Shown here: positions 27,210 to 37,412 of the stretch, piece by piece | How the letters are laid out: the number at the start of each line of letters is the position of its first letter | Numbering within the stretch: position 1 is the stretch's first letter | NCBI GenBank assembly: GCA_015295835.1 | Contig: DVEG01000027.1 | Coordinates: 124,001 to 188,000 of the forward strand | Source of the DNA: Oscillatoriaceae cyanobacterium M7585_C2015_266 | GTDB lineage: Bacteria; Cyanobacteriota; Cyanobacteriia; Cyanobacteriales; Oscillatoriaceae | Reading direction: 5' to 3' | Length of the DNA: 64,000 nt | The notes under the pieces: model-generated | Told to the model about the DNA's origin: nothing | Database searches by the model: none | The model's input: the letters and a program-made list of their open reading frames with translations, nothing else | Translations under genes and position numbers: made by a program

Positions 27210-27959
27210 TCAAGTAGATTTAAGAACAGTTGCAAACAAATGCTGCACCTGTATCCAAGCATCAGCAGCAGCGGTGGGGTTATAACTAGAGCGGGCATCA
27301 CAGAAAAAGCCGTGCTCAGCCCCGTCGTAGCGAAAAATACGGTGAGGAATTTGATACTTCTGAAGAGCAGCTTCAATTTGATCAACTTGTTCGCAGGGTA
27401 TGAGCGGATCGGCATTGCCAAAAAAAGCGTAGAGAGTGCCGGTAATTTGTGGCGTGCGGGAAATAGTAGGCTCTCCACCCCCAGGAATCCAATTAGTAAT
27501 ACCAGCGCCATAAAAAGAAGCGGTGGCTTTGATATCGGGTAAGGTGGCGGCTAGATAGGCAACATGCCCGCCAAAGCAGAAGCCAATACAGCCAATAGCG
27601 TCGCTCTTGACATTTGGTAAAGTTTTTAAATAGGCGATCGCAGCCTGGATATCACTAAGAAGCTCGGCAGCAGTAGTTTGTTCCTTATATTTTCTGCCCA
27701 ATTGCAACTCCAAAGCGCTATAGCCGACTTCAAAATCCGGAGCTTGACGCTGGTAAAGCGAAGGAGCAATTGCCACATAGCCGATTTTAGCAATTCGTTC
27801 AGTAACGTCTCGAATATGCGCATTAACCCCAAACACTTCTTGTAAAACAATAACACCAGGAAAACGCCCCTCGCTGGTAGGAAAGGCGAGATAAGAGGCA
27901 ATTTGAAGGTAGCCGTTGGGAACAGAAACGCGCTCAGTACGAATCTCTAACTCTGCCAT
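27210..27959 (-). CDS. dienelactone hydrolase family protein
   Basis: The 249-aa alpha/beta-hydrolase has the dienelactone hydrolase triad: Cys128 in GFCFGGH, Asp184 in GNADPLIP and His216 in EHGFFCD. Family members cleave dienelactone in chloroaromatic breakdown, but most cyanobacterial copies are of unknown substrate. The N-terminal RVSVPNGYLQIASYLAFP and VIVLQEVFGVN are typical. The start is an ATG. It diverges from the GntR regulator, with about 220 bp between their starts, so that regulator may control it; this is inference. Confidence 0.93.
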   Translation of the reverse strand: MAELEIRTERVSVPNGYLQIASYLAFPTSEGRFPGVIVLQEVFGVNAHIRDVTERIAKIGYVAIAPSLYQRQAPDFEVGYSALELQLGRKYKEQTTAAELLSDIQAAIAYLKTLPNVKSDAIGCIGFCFGGHVAYLAATLPDIKATASFYGAGITNWIPGGGEPTISRTPQITGTLYAFFGNADPLIPCEQVDQIEAALQKYQIPHRIFRYDGAEHGFFCDARSSYNPTAAADAWIQVQHLFATVLKST

Positions 27960-28183
27960 AGGGATTTTGATAAATTTGCTGGAATTGCCGAAAATGAAAA
28001 CAGAACTTTCCCTCTACTGTGGAGGAGTGCTGAATTGGTTTTAGCCGTTTCTCGAAAAAGCGCTCGCTCCACAGCAGCGGCAAAAAGTTTCTAGCGGCAA
28101 ACTCTATATTAAAAGGCATGGCATATCAGAAACTAAAGCCTAGGCTAAGCCCTGTCTTTCCCGCTCGCATCGGAGGTTCCGTG

Positions 28184-29167
28184 ATGGTTCAGTTTCACAT
28201 TCAGCCAGATAGTGATATCCCAGCATCGACTCAATTGTTTAACCAAATCCGGTTTGCGATCGCCTCCCGGCAGTTTCCTCCGGGTCACCGCTTGCCCAGC
28301 ACACGAGCACTGGCTATGCAAACGGGCTTACACCGCAACACTATTAGTAAAGTATATCGGCAATTAGAAGAAATCGGACTCGTCGATGCACAAGCAGGCT
28401 CTGGTATTTATGTCCGTGCCCAAGGGCATGAGGGAGGCGCAAAACTGCGCTCGCCAATCCTAGAAAAATATCCCCAAGCCTACAAAATCGTCCAGCAAAG
28501 CTTAGATGAACTCCTCAAGCAAGGCTGTTCTCTCAACCAAGCTAGAGAACTATTTCTGGCAGAAATTGACTGGCGATTGCGCAGCAGCGCTCGCGTTATA
28601 GTAACCGCTCCCACCCAAGATATCGGAGTCGGTGAGTTGATGACCTTAGAATTAGAACAAGCACTCGGCATTCCCGTACAGTTAGTACCGCTAGAGCAAT
28701 TGAGCAAAACTCTTGATCAAACCCACTCCGCTACAGTCGTCACCAGTCGCTATTTTATCGGCGAAGCCGAAAAAATTGCTGCTAGCAAATCCGTTCGCAT
28801 CATTCCAATCGACATCTACGACTACGCCCAAGAAATCGAAATCGTCAAAAAGTTGCCGAAAGATTCTTGTTTAGGAATCGTTAGTTTGAGTGCCGGCATA
28901 TTGCGCGCCGCTGAGGTAATCACCTACAGTCTGCGGGGCGACGACTTGCTAGTCGTTACTGCCCAACCCACCGATGCCAGCAAGTTGAGTGCAGTGGTGC
29001 GCTCTGCCCGCATAATTATTTGCGATCAAGCGTCTTACGCTGCCGTAAAAACGGCGATCGCTTCAGCAAGAGACGACCTCATCCGCCCTCCTCAAGTCCA
29101 CTGTTGCTCGAATTATATCGGTACGGAATCGATTAGTTTACTCAAACGCGAATTGGGTTTAGTTTGA
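28184..29167 (+). CDS. GntR family transcriptional regulator
   Basis: The 327-aa product has an N-terminal winged helix-turn-helix of the GntR type (about 5-75; PPGHRLPSTRALAMQTGLHR then NTISKVYRQLEEIGLV). The remaining 240 residues form a Rossmann-like ligand domain that I cannot place in FadR, HutC or MocR subgroups; it repeats TAPTQDIGVGELMTLELEQA, as in periplasmic-binding folds. ATG at 28184 is preceded by GGAGG (28172-28176); a GTG at 28181 is also possible. It is divergent from dienelactone hydrolase and upstream of era. The ligand is unknown. Confidence 0.88.
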   Translation: MVQFHIQPDSDIPASTQLFNQIRFAIASRQFPPGHRLPSTRALAMQTGLHRNTISKVYRQLEEIGLVDAQAGSGIYVRAQGHEGGAKLRSPILEKYPQAYKIVQQSLDELLKQGCSLNQARELFLAEIDWRLRSSARVIVTAPTQDIGVGELMTLELEQALGIPVQLVPLEQLSKTLDQTHSATVVTSRYFIGEAEKIAASKSVRIIPIDIYDYAQEIEIVKKLPKDSCLGIVSLSAGILRAAEVITYSLRGDDLLVVTAQPTDASKLSAVVRSARIIICDQASYAAVKTAIASARDDLIRPPQVHCCSNYIGTESISLLKRELGLV

Positions 29168-29264
29168 TTGCCGCCCAAAGGTTAAAAGAAAGTTTGACAT
29201 CAAATAGCACCCACACCCTCACCGACCTAAAATAAAGTCAGAAGCTCGCAAGAGGATACTGCTT

Positions 29265-30215
29265 CTGAACTCTTTAAACACTCCCATTATCCCCGTAGCT
29301 CCCGCTGGTTTTAAATCTGGCTTCATCGGCATTATCGGGCGCCCCAATGTCGGTAAATCAACTTTGATGAACCGACTCGTTGGCCAAAAAATTGCTATCA
29401 CTTCCCCAGTGGCACAAACCACTCGCAACCGTCTGCGCGGCATCCTGACTACACCGCAAGCGCAATTAATTTTCGTTGATACTCCTGGGATCCATAAACC
29501 TCACCACAAACTGGGAGAAGTGTTAGTGCAAAACGCCGAAATCGCCATTCGTTCAGTAGATGTGGTGCTGTTCGTAACAGACTCTACATTACCGGCTGGC
29601 GGGGGCGATCGCTATATTGCTGAACTTCTGCGCACCTGTAAAACTCCCGTCATCCTGGGGCTGAATAAAGCAGATCTTCAACCTTCCCGAAAAGCCGACA
29701 ACGCCGCAACCAAATCCTTAGACGATAGTTATCTCCTACTCGCTCAACCTCAAAATTGGCCAATTGTTAAATTTTCGGCCCTCACCGGTGAAGGAATCGA
29801 GGCATTACTCGGTTTACTTATAGAAAACTTAAAACCCGGACCTTATTATTATCCCCCCGATTTAGTTACCGATCAACCAGAACGCTTTATCATGGGCGAA
29901 CTTATCCGTGAACAAATTCTGCTTTTGACACGTGAAGAAGTACCCCACTCTGTGGCAGTGAGTATTGAGCGTGTAGAAGAAACCCCTAAAATCACAAATG
30001 TCTTCGCTACTATCTATGTTGAACGCGACTCTCAAAAAGGTATTTTAATTGGTAAAGGCGGCTCTATGCTCAAGAAAATTGGTAGCGCCGCCCGCGAACA
30101 AATACAAAAATTAATCGACGGCAAAGTTTATTTAGAAATTTTTGTCAAAGTACTGCCTAAATGGCGTCAATCCCGCCAGCAACTAGCTAATTTGGGATAT
30201 CGCATAGAAGAATAA
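29265..30215 (+). CDS. era: GTPase Era (non-AUG start)
   Basis: Era binds the 3' end of 16S rRNA and couples GTP hydrolysis to 30S assembly. Motifs seen are the P-loop GRPNVGKST (29340-29363), G3 DTPG, G4 NKAD and a C-terminal KH domain (LIGKGGSMLKKIGSAAREQI). The first in-frame ATG lies at 29367, after the P-loop, so the start must be further up. The frame is open from 29208 but holds no ATG, GTG or TTG before the P-loop. CTG at 29265 follows AGAGGA (29251-29256) by 8 nt and would give 316 aa, a normal length; ATT at 29286 is another option. A sequence error is also possible. Confidence 0.85.
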   Translation: MNSLNTPIIPVAPAGFKSGFIGIIGRPNVGKSTLMNRLVGQKIAITSPVAQTTRNRLRGILTTPQAQLIFVDTPGIHKPHHKLGEVLVQNAEIAIRSVDVVLFVTDSTLPAGGGDRYIAELLRTCKTPVILGLNKADLQPSRKADNAATKSLDDSYLLLAQPQNWPIVKFSALTGEGIEALLGLLIENLKPGPYYYPPDLVTDQPERFIMGELIREQILLLTREEVPHSVAVSIERVEETPKITNVFATIYVERDSQKGILIGKGGSMLKKIGSAAREQIQKLIDGKVYLEIFVKVLPKWRQSRQQLANLGYRIEE

Positions 30216-30240
30216 GATTTTTAATAAAAATTTTTATTTG

Positions 30241-30750
30241 TTAACAATATTTCAAGCGACGGATAATTGCTAAAAAGTCGGAGGTGATTATTTCGGAGTT
30301 TTGAGGCGTAAGCGGGGGAATGTGGAGGAAAATACATTTCGTAGTCAGTAGGCGATCGCGTATATATTTCAAAGTTTCATAATAAAGCCTCTCGCAGACA
30401 AAACCGCCGGCATTGTCGCTAATATCTGTAGCTTTTAATTCGGCTACAAGATGATCTAAATTAACAGTTGTTTTAATCATTTCCAATCCATTAAAAGCCC
30501 GAGATTCCACAGTTAATTTATCCCGTGATTCTGCCATACCGCAGCAAATAATAGCATCTGGCTGAACCTGATTGAGCTTAGCGATAACTTTCTTAGGTGC
30601 AATCTGAAAATCAACCGGCAGCTTTCTCAAAAAAATCAGTTGCTCGCCAGAATAAAGCTGTGATATTATTTCTAATAAATCGTCAGAAGCATTCGATTTA
30701 TGATGGGGCAGCCAAGTAGTAAAAGAAGTGAGGAGGATTTTAAAAGGCAT
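30241..30750 (-). CDS. pcp: pyroglutamyl-peptidase I family protein (C15), short
   Basis: Family C15 removes N-terminal pyroglutamate from peptides. The 169-aa product keeps the catalytic glutamate in VESRAFNG, the cysteine in DNAGGFVCERLYY, and the histidine in IFLHIPPL, in the right order. It is about 40 aa shorter than typical bacterial Pcp (about 200-215 aa); the shortening is spread over loops rather than at one end, as in other cyanobacterial members. The start ATG gives MPFKILLTSF, equal to the normal N-terminal strand. It converges with era. Activity is plausible but not certain. Confidence 0.8.
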   Translation of the reverse strand: MPFKILLTSFTTWLPHHKSNASDDLLEIISQLYSGEQLIFLRKLPVDFQIAPKKVIAKLNQVQPDAIICCGMAESRDKLTVESRAFNGLEMIKTTVNLDHLVAELKATDISDNAGGFVCERLYYETLKYIRDRLLTTKCIFLHIPPLTPQNSEIITSDFLAIIRRLKYC

Positions 30751-30817
30751 AAAATATAGTGAACCTAACTAGATTGTGTAAAATTATTATAAATTAGATT
30801 TTAAGGGAAGTAAAAAA

Positions 30818-31444
30818 ATGCCGGTAATCGCTGTTGTAGACTACGACATGGGAAATCTACACTCGGTTTGTAAGGGGCTAGAAAAAGCAGGTGCGAAACC
30901 AAAAATTACAGATTCACCAGAAGAAATAGAGCGGGCGGATGCCGTGGTGCTACCAGGAGTAGGGGCATTTGATCCAGCAATACAACACCTGCGAGCGCGT
31001 GATTTAATTAATCCGATAAAAGATGCGCTCGCCTCCGGAAAACCCTTTTTAGGTATTTGTTTGGGTTTGCAAATTCTCTTCGATAGCAGCGAAGAAGGCG
31101 TAGAACCTGGTTTAGGAATCATCCCCGGAGCCGTACGCCGCTTCAAATCTGAGCCGGGGCTGACAATTCCGCATATGGGATGGAATCAGTTAGAACTTAC
31201 CCAGCCAAACGCCCCTATCTGGAGCCATTTATCAAGCAAACCGTGGGTTTATTTTGTGCATTCCTATTATGTTGATCCAGTTGAGCCGGCAGTGCGAGCA
31301 GCAGTAGTAACCCATGGAAGTCAAACAGTGACTGCAGCAATCGCTAGGGATAATCTTATAGCAGTGCAGTTTCACCCAGAAAAATCTTCGGCGACGGGCT
31401 TGCAGATGCTAGCAAATTTTGTAAATTACCTTTTACCTGTATGA
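30818..31444 (+). CDS. hisH: imidazole glycerol phosphate synthase subunit HisH
   Basis: HisH is the glutaminase half of imidazole glycerol phosphate synthase; it passes ammonia to HisF in histidine synthesis. The 208-aa class I amidotransferase shows the nucleophile Cys81 in LGICLGLQILF, HMGWN (119-123), and the His186/Glu188 pair in FHPEKS. The ATG has AAGGGAAG upstream. The stop overlaps the rsmD start by 4 nt (ATGA at 31441-31444), so the two genes are translationally coupled. hisF is not in the window; hisIE is at 3 kb. Confidence 0.96.
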   Translation: MPVIAVVDYDMGNLHSVCKGLEKAGAKPKITDSPEEIERADAVVLPGVGAFDPAIQHLRARDLINPIKDALASGKPFLGICLGLQILFDSSEEGVEPGLGIIPGAVRRFKSEPGLTIPHMGWNQLELTQPNAPIWSHLSSKPWVYFVHSYYVDPVEPAVRAAVVTHGSQTVTAAIARDNLIAVQFHPEKSSATGLQMLANFVNYLLPV

Positions 31445-32004
31445 GTCTGCGAATTTACGGCAATCGTCAGCTAAAAACTCTATTAGGTTTAGAGACGCGC
31501 CCGACACCAGCACGGGTGCGAGAGGCGGTGTTTAATATTTGGCAGGGAGAAATTGCAGGCTGTCGGTGGCTGGATTTGTGTGCCGGAGCAGGGGCGATGA
31601 GTGCAGAGGCTCTGTGTCGGGGTGCTGCTGAGGTGGTGGCGATTGAAAAAAGCGATCGCGCTTGTAGAGTAATTCGGGAAAATTTACAAAAAATAGTTGG
31701 CTCAGCACAAAGCTTTTACTTGTTGCGCGGGGATGTCGTGCAAAAGTTGAAAACTCTGGCAGGGAGACAGTTTGATCGGATTTATTTTGATCCGCCCTAT
31801 GCCAGTGATTTGTACAAACCGGTTTTAGAGGCGCTCGCTCACTACCGATTACTAGCAGAAGGCGGAGAACTTGCTGTAGAACACAGCCCCTATCGTTTGC
31901 CTATAGAGGGGCTGCCAGAACTGCAAATATGTCGACAGAAAGTTTATGGTAATACGGCTTTGACTTTTTATCAAGTAGCTTTTGAGCCGGGATTAAGGGA
32001 TTAG
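31441..32004 (+). CDS. rsmD: 16S rRNA (guanine966-N2)-methyltransferase RsmD
   Basis: RsmD methylates G966 of 16S rRNA in the assembled 30S particle. The 187-aa product has the N-terminal RPTPARVREAVFNIW, the SAM-binding LDLCAGAGAMSAEALCRGA (45-62) and the catalytic DPPY (117-120), all diagnostic. It overlaps hisH by 4 nt, which is an odd functional pairing but suggests a shared transcript. It converges with petG across a hairpin at 32024-32065. Confidence 0.93.
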   Translation: MSLRIYGNRQLKTLLGLETRPTPARVREAVFNIWQGEIAGCRWLDLCAGAGAMSAEALCRGAAEVVAIEKSDRACRVIRENLQKIVGSAQSFYLLRGDVVQKLKTLAGRQFDRIYFDPPYASDLYKPVLEALAHYRLLAEGGELAVEHSPYRLPIEGLPELQICRQKVYGNTALTFYQVAFEPGLRD

Positions 32005-32022
32005 GGGAAGAGAGGGGATTGA
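31987..32022. repeat. GCCGGGATTA-type short repeat
   Basis: Composite of GGGATTA units overlapping the end of rsmD, similar to that after hemL (5090-5117) and, inverted, at 45549-45576. Confidence 0.45.
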
Positions 32023-32023
32023 G

Positions 32024-32065
32024 CATGGGGCATAGTTTATTTATTTATTGTCTTTGTGCCCCATG
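32024..32065. terminator. hairpin between rsmD and petG
   Basis: A perfect 9-bp stem CATGGGGCA/TGCCCCATG with a 24-nt AT-rich loop lies between convergent genes. It probably acts as a terminator or RNA 3'-end stabiliser on either strand. Confidence 0.5.
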
Positions 32066-32080
32066 TGCTTTGTCTTTTAA

Positions 32081-32194
32081 CTACATTGTGATGTTGTTGC
32101 CACGACGATATTGCTGGTAGGCGGTAAAAAATAAGCCAGCAAGGGTGACGAGGATCAGACCTAGTACGATGCCGGAAAGTAGAGGTTCTACCAT
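32081..32194 (-). CDS. petG: cytochrome b6-f complex subunit PetG
   Basis: The 37-aa product begins [20 protein letters not shown] and ends [12 protein letters not shown]. It is a single membrane helix with a basic C-terminus, matching subunit V of the cytochrome b6f complex, which is required for assembly of the complex in the thylakoid membrane. Length (37-38 aa) and sequence agree fully with cyanobacterial and plastid PetG. It starts at ATG (32194-32192) and diverges from the cytM-like gene about 190 bp away. Confidence 0.95.
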   Translation of the reverse strand: MVEPLLSGIVLGLILVTLAGLFFTAYQQYRRGNNITM

Positions 32195-32388
32195 AATCTG
32201 TTGAAGTACGTTAAGGTTTTTTTCCAATTTTTCATATTACAGTAAATTGTGGCCAAATATGAAAGCAGGAGATCGTAGAGTTGTCAACACTGACTGGATT
32301 TTTTAAGCTATGTTAATAATCGAAAAATATTTTGTATATCTTTGTTTAAGATAGGCAGCCTTTGAATAATCAGTTGACCAGACATGAA

Positions 32389-32742
32389 ATGGAAAGTAAG
32401 CACCAGCGCAACGCCTGGATGGCGATCGCGGCTATATTTGTCATTTCGTTGATAATTCTAGGTGTTTACCGATTTCAAGTGTCCGATCCGTACATCCAAA
32501 GTGTTCTAGCCCTCAATGGCGATGCGGCTCAGGGTCATGCTATCTTTGAGATGAACTGTGCCGGCTGTCACGGAATACAAGGACATGGTCGCGTTGGGCC
32601 AAGTCTGGTAAATATCTCGAAACACAAATCGCGAGCAAGTCTGATTCGGCAAGTGATTAGTGGCGATACGCCGCCAATGCCTCAATTCCAGCCAAGCCCC
32701 CAGGAAATGGCGGATCTTTTGAAATATTTGGAAACACTGTAG
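32389..32742 (+). CDS. cytM: membrane-anchored cytochrome c, CytM type
   Basis: The 117-aa product (ATG start) has one N-terminal membrane anchor (AWMAIAAIFVISLIILGVY), then a single-haem class I cytochrome domain with CAGCH and the axial methionine in TPPMPQF. The segment YIQSVLALNGDAAQGHAIF matches CytM of cyanobacteria, implicated in restraining respiration or photosynthetic electron flow. An in-frame TTG at 32362 (AGG at 32354) would add nine residues and cannot be excluded. It diverges from petG, so two electron-transfer genes share one intergenic region. A CytM identity is favoured over a soluble cytochrome c6. Confidence 0.85.
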   Translation: MESKHQRNAWMAIAAIFVISLIILGVYRFQVSDPYIQSVLALNGDAAQGHAIFEMNCAGCHGIQGHGRVGPSLVNISKHKSRASLIRQVISGDTPPMPQFQPSPQEMADLLKYLETL

Positions 32743-32751
32743 AAAGTTATA

Positions 32752-32770
32752 GGGTGCTTTGATAGCACCC
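32752..32770. terminator. hairpin between cytM and the ABC exporter gene
   Basis: GGGTGCT and AGCACCC pair over 7 bp with a 5-nt loop, between convergent genes. It is followed by a weak T-rich stretch on the plus strand. Confidence 0.6.
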
Positions 32771-32777
32771 CAATTTG

Positions 32778-34538
32778 TTAAATAAATTGCTGAGCATAAA
32801 AGCGGGCATAGCGCCCGCCCTTTTCTAAAAGTTGCTGATGGGTGCCAGATTCGATAATACGCCCCTGCTCCATCACTAAAATGCGAGCGGCACGGCGCAC
32901 GCTTGCTAGTCTGTGGGCGATAATAAAAACTGTACGATTTTGCATTAATCTTTCTAAGGCTTGCTGTACTAAGGCTTCGGATTCAGAATCAAGGGCGGAA
33001 GTGGCTTCGTCAAGAATGAGAATGCGAGGGTTGAGAAATACAGCACGGGCGATCGCAATTCTCTGTCTCTGCCCCCCTGACAAATTTACACCCCGCTCTC
33101 CTACCTTGGTATGATAGCCATCGGGCAGTTTGGCTATAAATTCATGGGCGTTGGCAATTTCAGCAGCAGCTTGTACTTCTTTAAGATCAAATTGTGTCTG
33201 CCCAAAGGCAATATTCTGGGCAATGCTGCCGGAAAAAAGGTTGATGTCTTGAGGCACAATGCCAATTTGTCGGCGTAAACTACGGAGGGTGACGTCTTTG
33301 ATGTTGATGCCGTCAATGAGAATTTCCCCCGCTTGGGGATCGTAGAAGCGGGGCAGAAGGTTGACAAGGGTGGTTTTGCCCGCACCAGAGGCACCAACAA
33401 GGGCGATCGCTTCTCCCGGCATCACTAATAGATTGAGATTTTGCAAGACTGGAGAGCCAAGACAAGGAGATGATGAGGTTTGAGATTTTTCTTGATTTGA
33501 ATAGGCAAAGGTGACGTTGCGGTATTCGACTTTGCCAGTTATGGGGGGAAGAGGAATCGCTCCTGGTTTTTCTAAAACTTCTGGTTGAATCGCTAGTAAT
33601 TCAAAGACGCGATCGCAAGAAGCCTCGCCTTGTTTAAAGTCACTATAATTACTGGTAGTAAGAGATATGGGATCGATTAACAGCGCAACTGCAGTAACGT
33701 AGCTGATAAAACCCGCTCCCGTGAGGTTGCCGACAGAAATTTGCCAACCTCCCAAAAAAAATAGCAGCAAAACACTCATTGCTTCTAGAAAGCCAACTAC
33801 TACAAACTGCAAAGCTTTAATGCGCTCTGCGAGGTATTTGGCTTGTCGGTTGTGTTCGGCTTCAAAACTAAAGCGGTTAATTGCATATTCTTCAGCGGCA
33901 AAGGCTTTGACAAGGCGAATGCCCTCGAAAAGTTCGGTGAGCAGGGCGGATAAATTTGAGATACTGGCTTGCGAGCGGTGAGAGAAACTTAAAAGCCGCT
34001 CGCCAAACCAGCTTATTAATAGTGCCATCAGCGGGGCAATAATTAAGGTGGCAAGGGTGAGTTGCCAGTTTAGCCAAATCATGTAGCCGATGACGACAAG
34101 CAACTGCAATACGCAGGGAATAAATTGGTGAAAGACTTTGTTGATGACTTCGCCAATCCTATCAATATCTTCTGTGAGGCGGTAGGAAAGATCTCCGGTT
34201 TTGGCAGTGACGAAATAGCTAAGGCTCAGTTGCTGCAAGTGGGCATAGACTTGCTTGCGCAAATCAAGGGTGATTTTTAGGGCGGCTTTGGCCATGAGGG
34301 CGTCTTGCCCATATTGTACGCTACCCCTAATCAGGAAAATGACGGCAGCTAAGCCTGCAAGTTGAGCGAGCGCACCTACATTCCCTTCGCCTATGTAAGT
34401 GGCCATCTGACCTGCTAGCATTGCTAAGATCGGCCAAAATACAGTAAATGCCAAGGTACAAGCTAGTGCTTTGGCGATCGTTGACCATTGGGAGCGTATA
34501 TAGGGCAGTAGTTGCCAGTATGTCGAGCGAGTTTTCAA
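32778..34538 (-). CDS. ABC transporter, fused permease and ATPase (exporter type)
   Basis: The 586-aa half-transporter has a six-helix ABC transmembrane domain (residues about 15-310) and an ATPase with Walker A GASGAGKTT, signature LSGGQRQR, Walker B ILILDEATSALD and the H-loop IAHRL. This is the MsbA/multidrug/lipid exporter (ABCB-like) layout; it would work as a homodimer. The start is TTG (34538-34536), preceded by AAGGA at 10-nt spacing. No accessory protein or partner half is next to it. The substrate is unknown. Confidence 0.92.
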   Translation of the reverse strand: MKTRSTYWQLLPYIRSQWSTIAKALACTLAFTVFWPILAMLAGQMATYIGEGNVGALAQLAGLAAVIFLIRGSVQYGQDALMAKAALKITLDLRKQVYAHLQQLSLSYFVTAKTGDLSYRLTEDIDRIGEVINKVFHQFIPCVLQLLVVIGYMIWLNWQLTLATLIIAPLMALLISWFGERLLSFSHRSQASISNLSALLTELFEGIRLVKAFAAEEYAINRFSFEAEHNRQAKYLAERIKALQFVVVGFLEAMSVLLLFFLGGWQISVGNLTGAGFISYVTAVALLIDPISLTTSNYSDFKQGEASCDRVFELLAIQPEVLEKPGAIPLPPITGKVEYRNVTFAYSNQEKSQTSSSPCLGSPVLQNLNLLVMPGEAIALVGASGAGKTTLVNLLPRFYDPQAGEILIDGINIKDVTLRSLRRQIGIVPQDINLFSGSIAQNIAFGQTQFDLKEVQAAAEIANAHEFIAKLPDGYHTKVGERGVNLSGGQRQRIAIARAVFLNPRILILDEATSALDSESEALVQQALERLMQNRTVFIIAHRLASVRRAARILVMEQGRIIESGTHQQLLEKGGRYARFYAQQFI

Positions 34539-34590
34539 TTTGCAATATCCTTCAAAAAAACCTGATTTCTAAAACTCTAAAATACAAATT

Positions 34591-35196
34591 TTACCGGGCT
34601 TTTCTCTTAACAACCCAGATAATAAATCCTGCCAATATAGTCGCCAATACTATTTTAGAAACCGGAGCGAGATATTCCTCTATTAGCTGGTAGTTTTTGC
34701 CTGCTTTTGTGAGTAAATAACCGCCTCCTGTCAGTAAACTTACCCACAAAGTCGTGCCTCCTGTTGAATATACTAAAAATGGTAAAATATCCATTTCATT
34801 GATGCCGGCAGGAATAGAAATAAAAGTGCGAATTCCTGGCACAAGACGACCGAAAAAAACGGCTTTTTTACCGTGTTTGTTGAACCAGTTGTTGGCTTTT
34901 TGAATGTCCCCGCCAGAAACAGCAATCCACTTGCCGTATTTGTCGGCTAAAACTTGCAAACGCTCGTGACCTAATAATTTGCCGGCGTAGTACCAGGGAA
35001 GAGCACCGATGACTGTGCCGATGACGCCAGCCGCGATCGCAGGGGCGAATTCCATTTTCCCCTGAGCGATCGTAAATCCTGCTAGGGGCATTATCAGTTC
35101 CGAAGGGATAGGGGGGAACAAGTTTTCCAAGAACATCAGGAATCCTATTCCTAAATAATTCATGGAAACCATAATGTTAGTTATCCATTCTTGCAT
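34591..35196 (-). CDS. DedA family membrane protein
   Basis: The 201-aa product has about five membrane segments and the DedA/SNARE-associated motifs ENLFPPIPSELIMPLAGF and FFGRLVPGIRTFISIPAGIN. DedA proteins are inner-membrane transporters; some members flip undecaprenyl phosphate or phospholipids. The ATG start is clear, and the C-terminus is basic (WVVKRKAR). The gene lies 52 bp upstream of the ABC exporter gene on the same strand, so the two might be co-transcribed. Confidence 0.9.
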   Translation of the reverse strand: MQEWITNIMVSMNYLGIGFLMFLENLFPPIPSELIMPLAGFTIAQGKMEFAPAIAAGVIGTVIGALPWYYAGKLLGHERLQVLADKYGKWIAVSGGDIQKANNWFNKHGKKAVFFGRLVPGIRTFISIPAGINEMDILPFLVYSTGGTTLWVSLLTGGGYLLTKAGKNYQLIEEYLAPVSKIVLATILAGFIIWVVKRKAR

Positions 35197-35287
35197 GAGG
35201 TTAATTCCTTAAATTTTTTTGTTTGATTATAAAATTTTTACTCTAGCAGTTTTCGGCTGGATAATACCATTACCTAAGAAAAATCGC

Positions 35288-35312
35288 AAAAAAGGGTTGG
35301 ATTTTCCAACCC
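35288..35312 (-). terminator. intrinsic terminator of ahcY
   Basis: On the minus strand GGGTTGG pairs with CCAACCC over 7 bp around a 5-nt loop and is followed by six T residues. It lies about 32 bp after the ahcY stop codon. Confidence 0.8.
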
Positions 35313-35344
35313 CTACCCAGAAAATCAGAAACCCAGTTTATCCC

Positions 35345-36963
<1,619 letters not shown>

Positions 36964-37224
36964 CTACAAGGGAGAGTTGGGTGCGGGCTTTTCTGGAGTA
37001 AATTCGGAAGCTGGTAGGTTGATGAGCCGCCTGATACTTGAAGGTAGCATCAGGGGGGCAATAACCATGGCGCCAATAATCACTGCCGCACTATTGCTTA
37101 GTAGCCCCATTGTGGCAATGATACAGGCGCTTACTGTCAGAGCTTGGTAGTTGATATCGATTTCTGAGTCTTCTAGTAAGCTCTGACGTAGTTTTTCTTG
37201 GGCTTCTAGAGAGGCTTTGGACAT
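36964..37224 (-). pseudogene. DUF389 membrane protein, truncated
   Basis: The 86-aa frame holds the first conserved block of DUF389 proteins: EDSEIDINYQALTVSACIIA, GLLSNSAAVIIGAMVIAPLM. Full-length members continue with several more membrane helices (300 aa or more); here the sequence departs right after APLM and ends within 27 residues (LPASEFTPEKPAPNSPL). The start codon ATG is intact, so a short membrane peptide could still be made, but it is probably a remnant. Downstream sequence to ahcY shows no continuing similarity in any frame that I could see. Confidence 0.7.
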
Positions 37225-37412
37225 AAGTTTGGGCTTACTCTTGTGCTTTGGAGGATTGGCTTTTTACTTATGCGATAGTTGCGTTTCTAGTTAATAAACA
37301 AGTTGACTGCCCCTATTGTATAACTAATTCCGCCGGGGGTTTTGAAATTTGAAAAAATATTTTTCTAAAAAAAACGGGTGCGATAGTCTGTATTCATCTG
37401 CAAAAATTTTTA

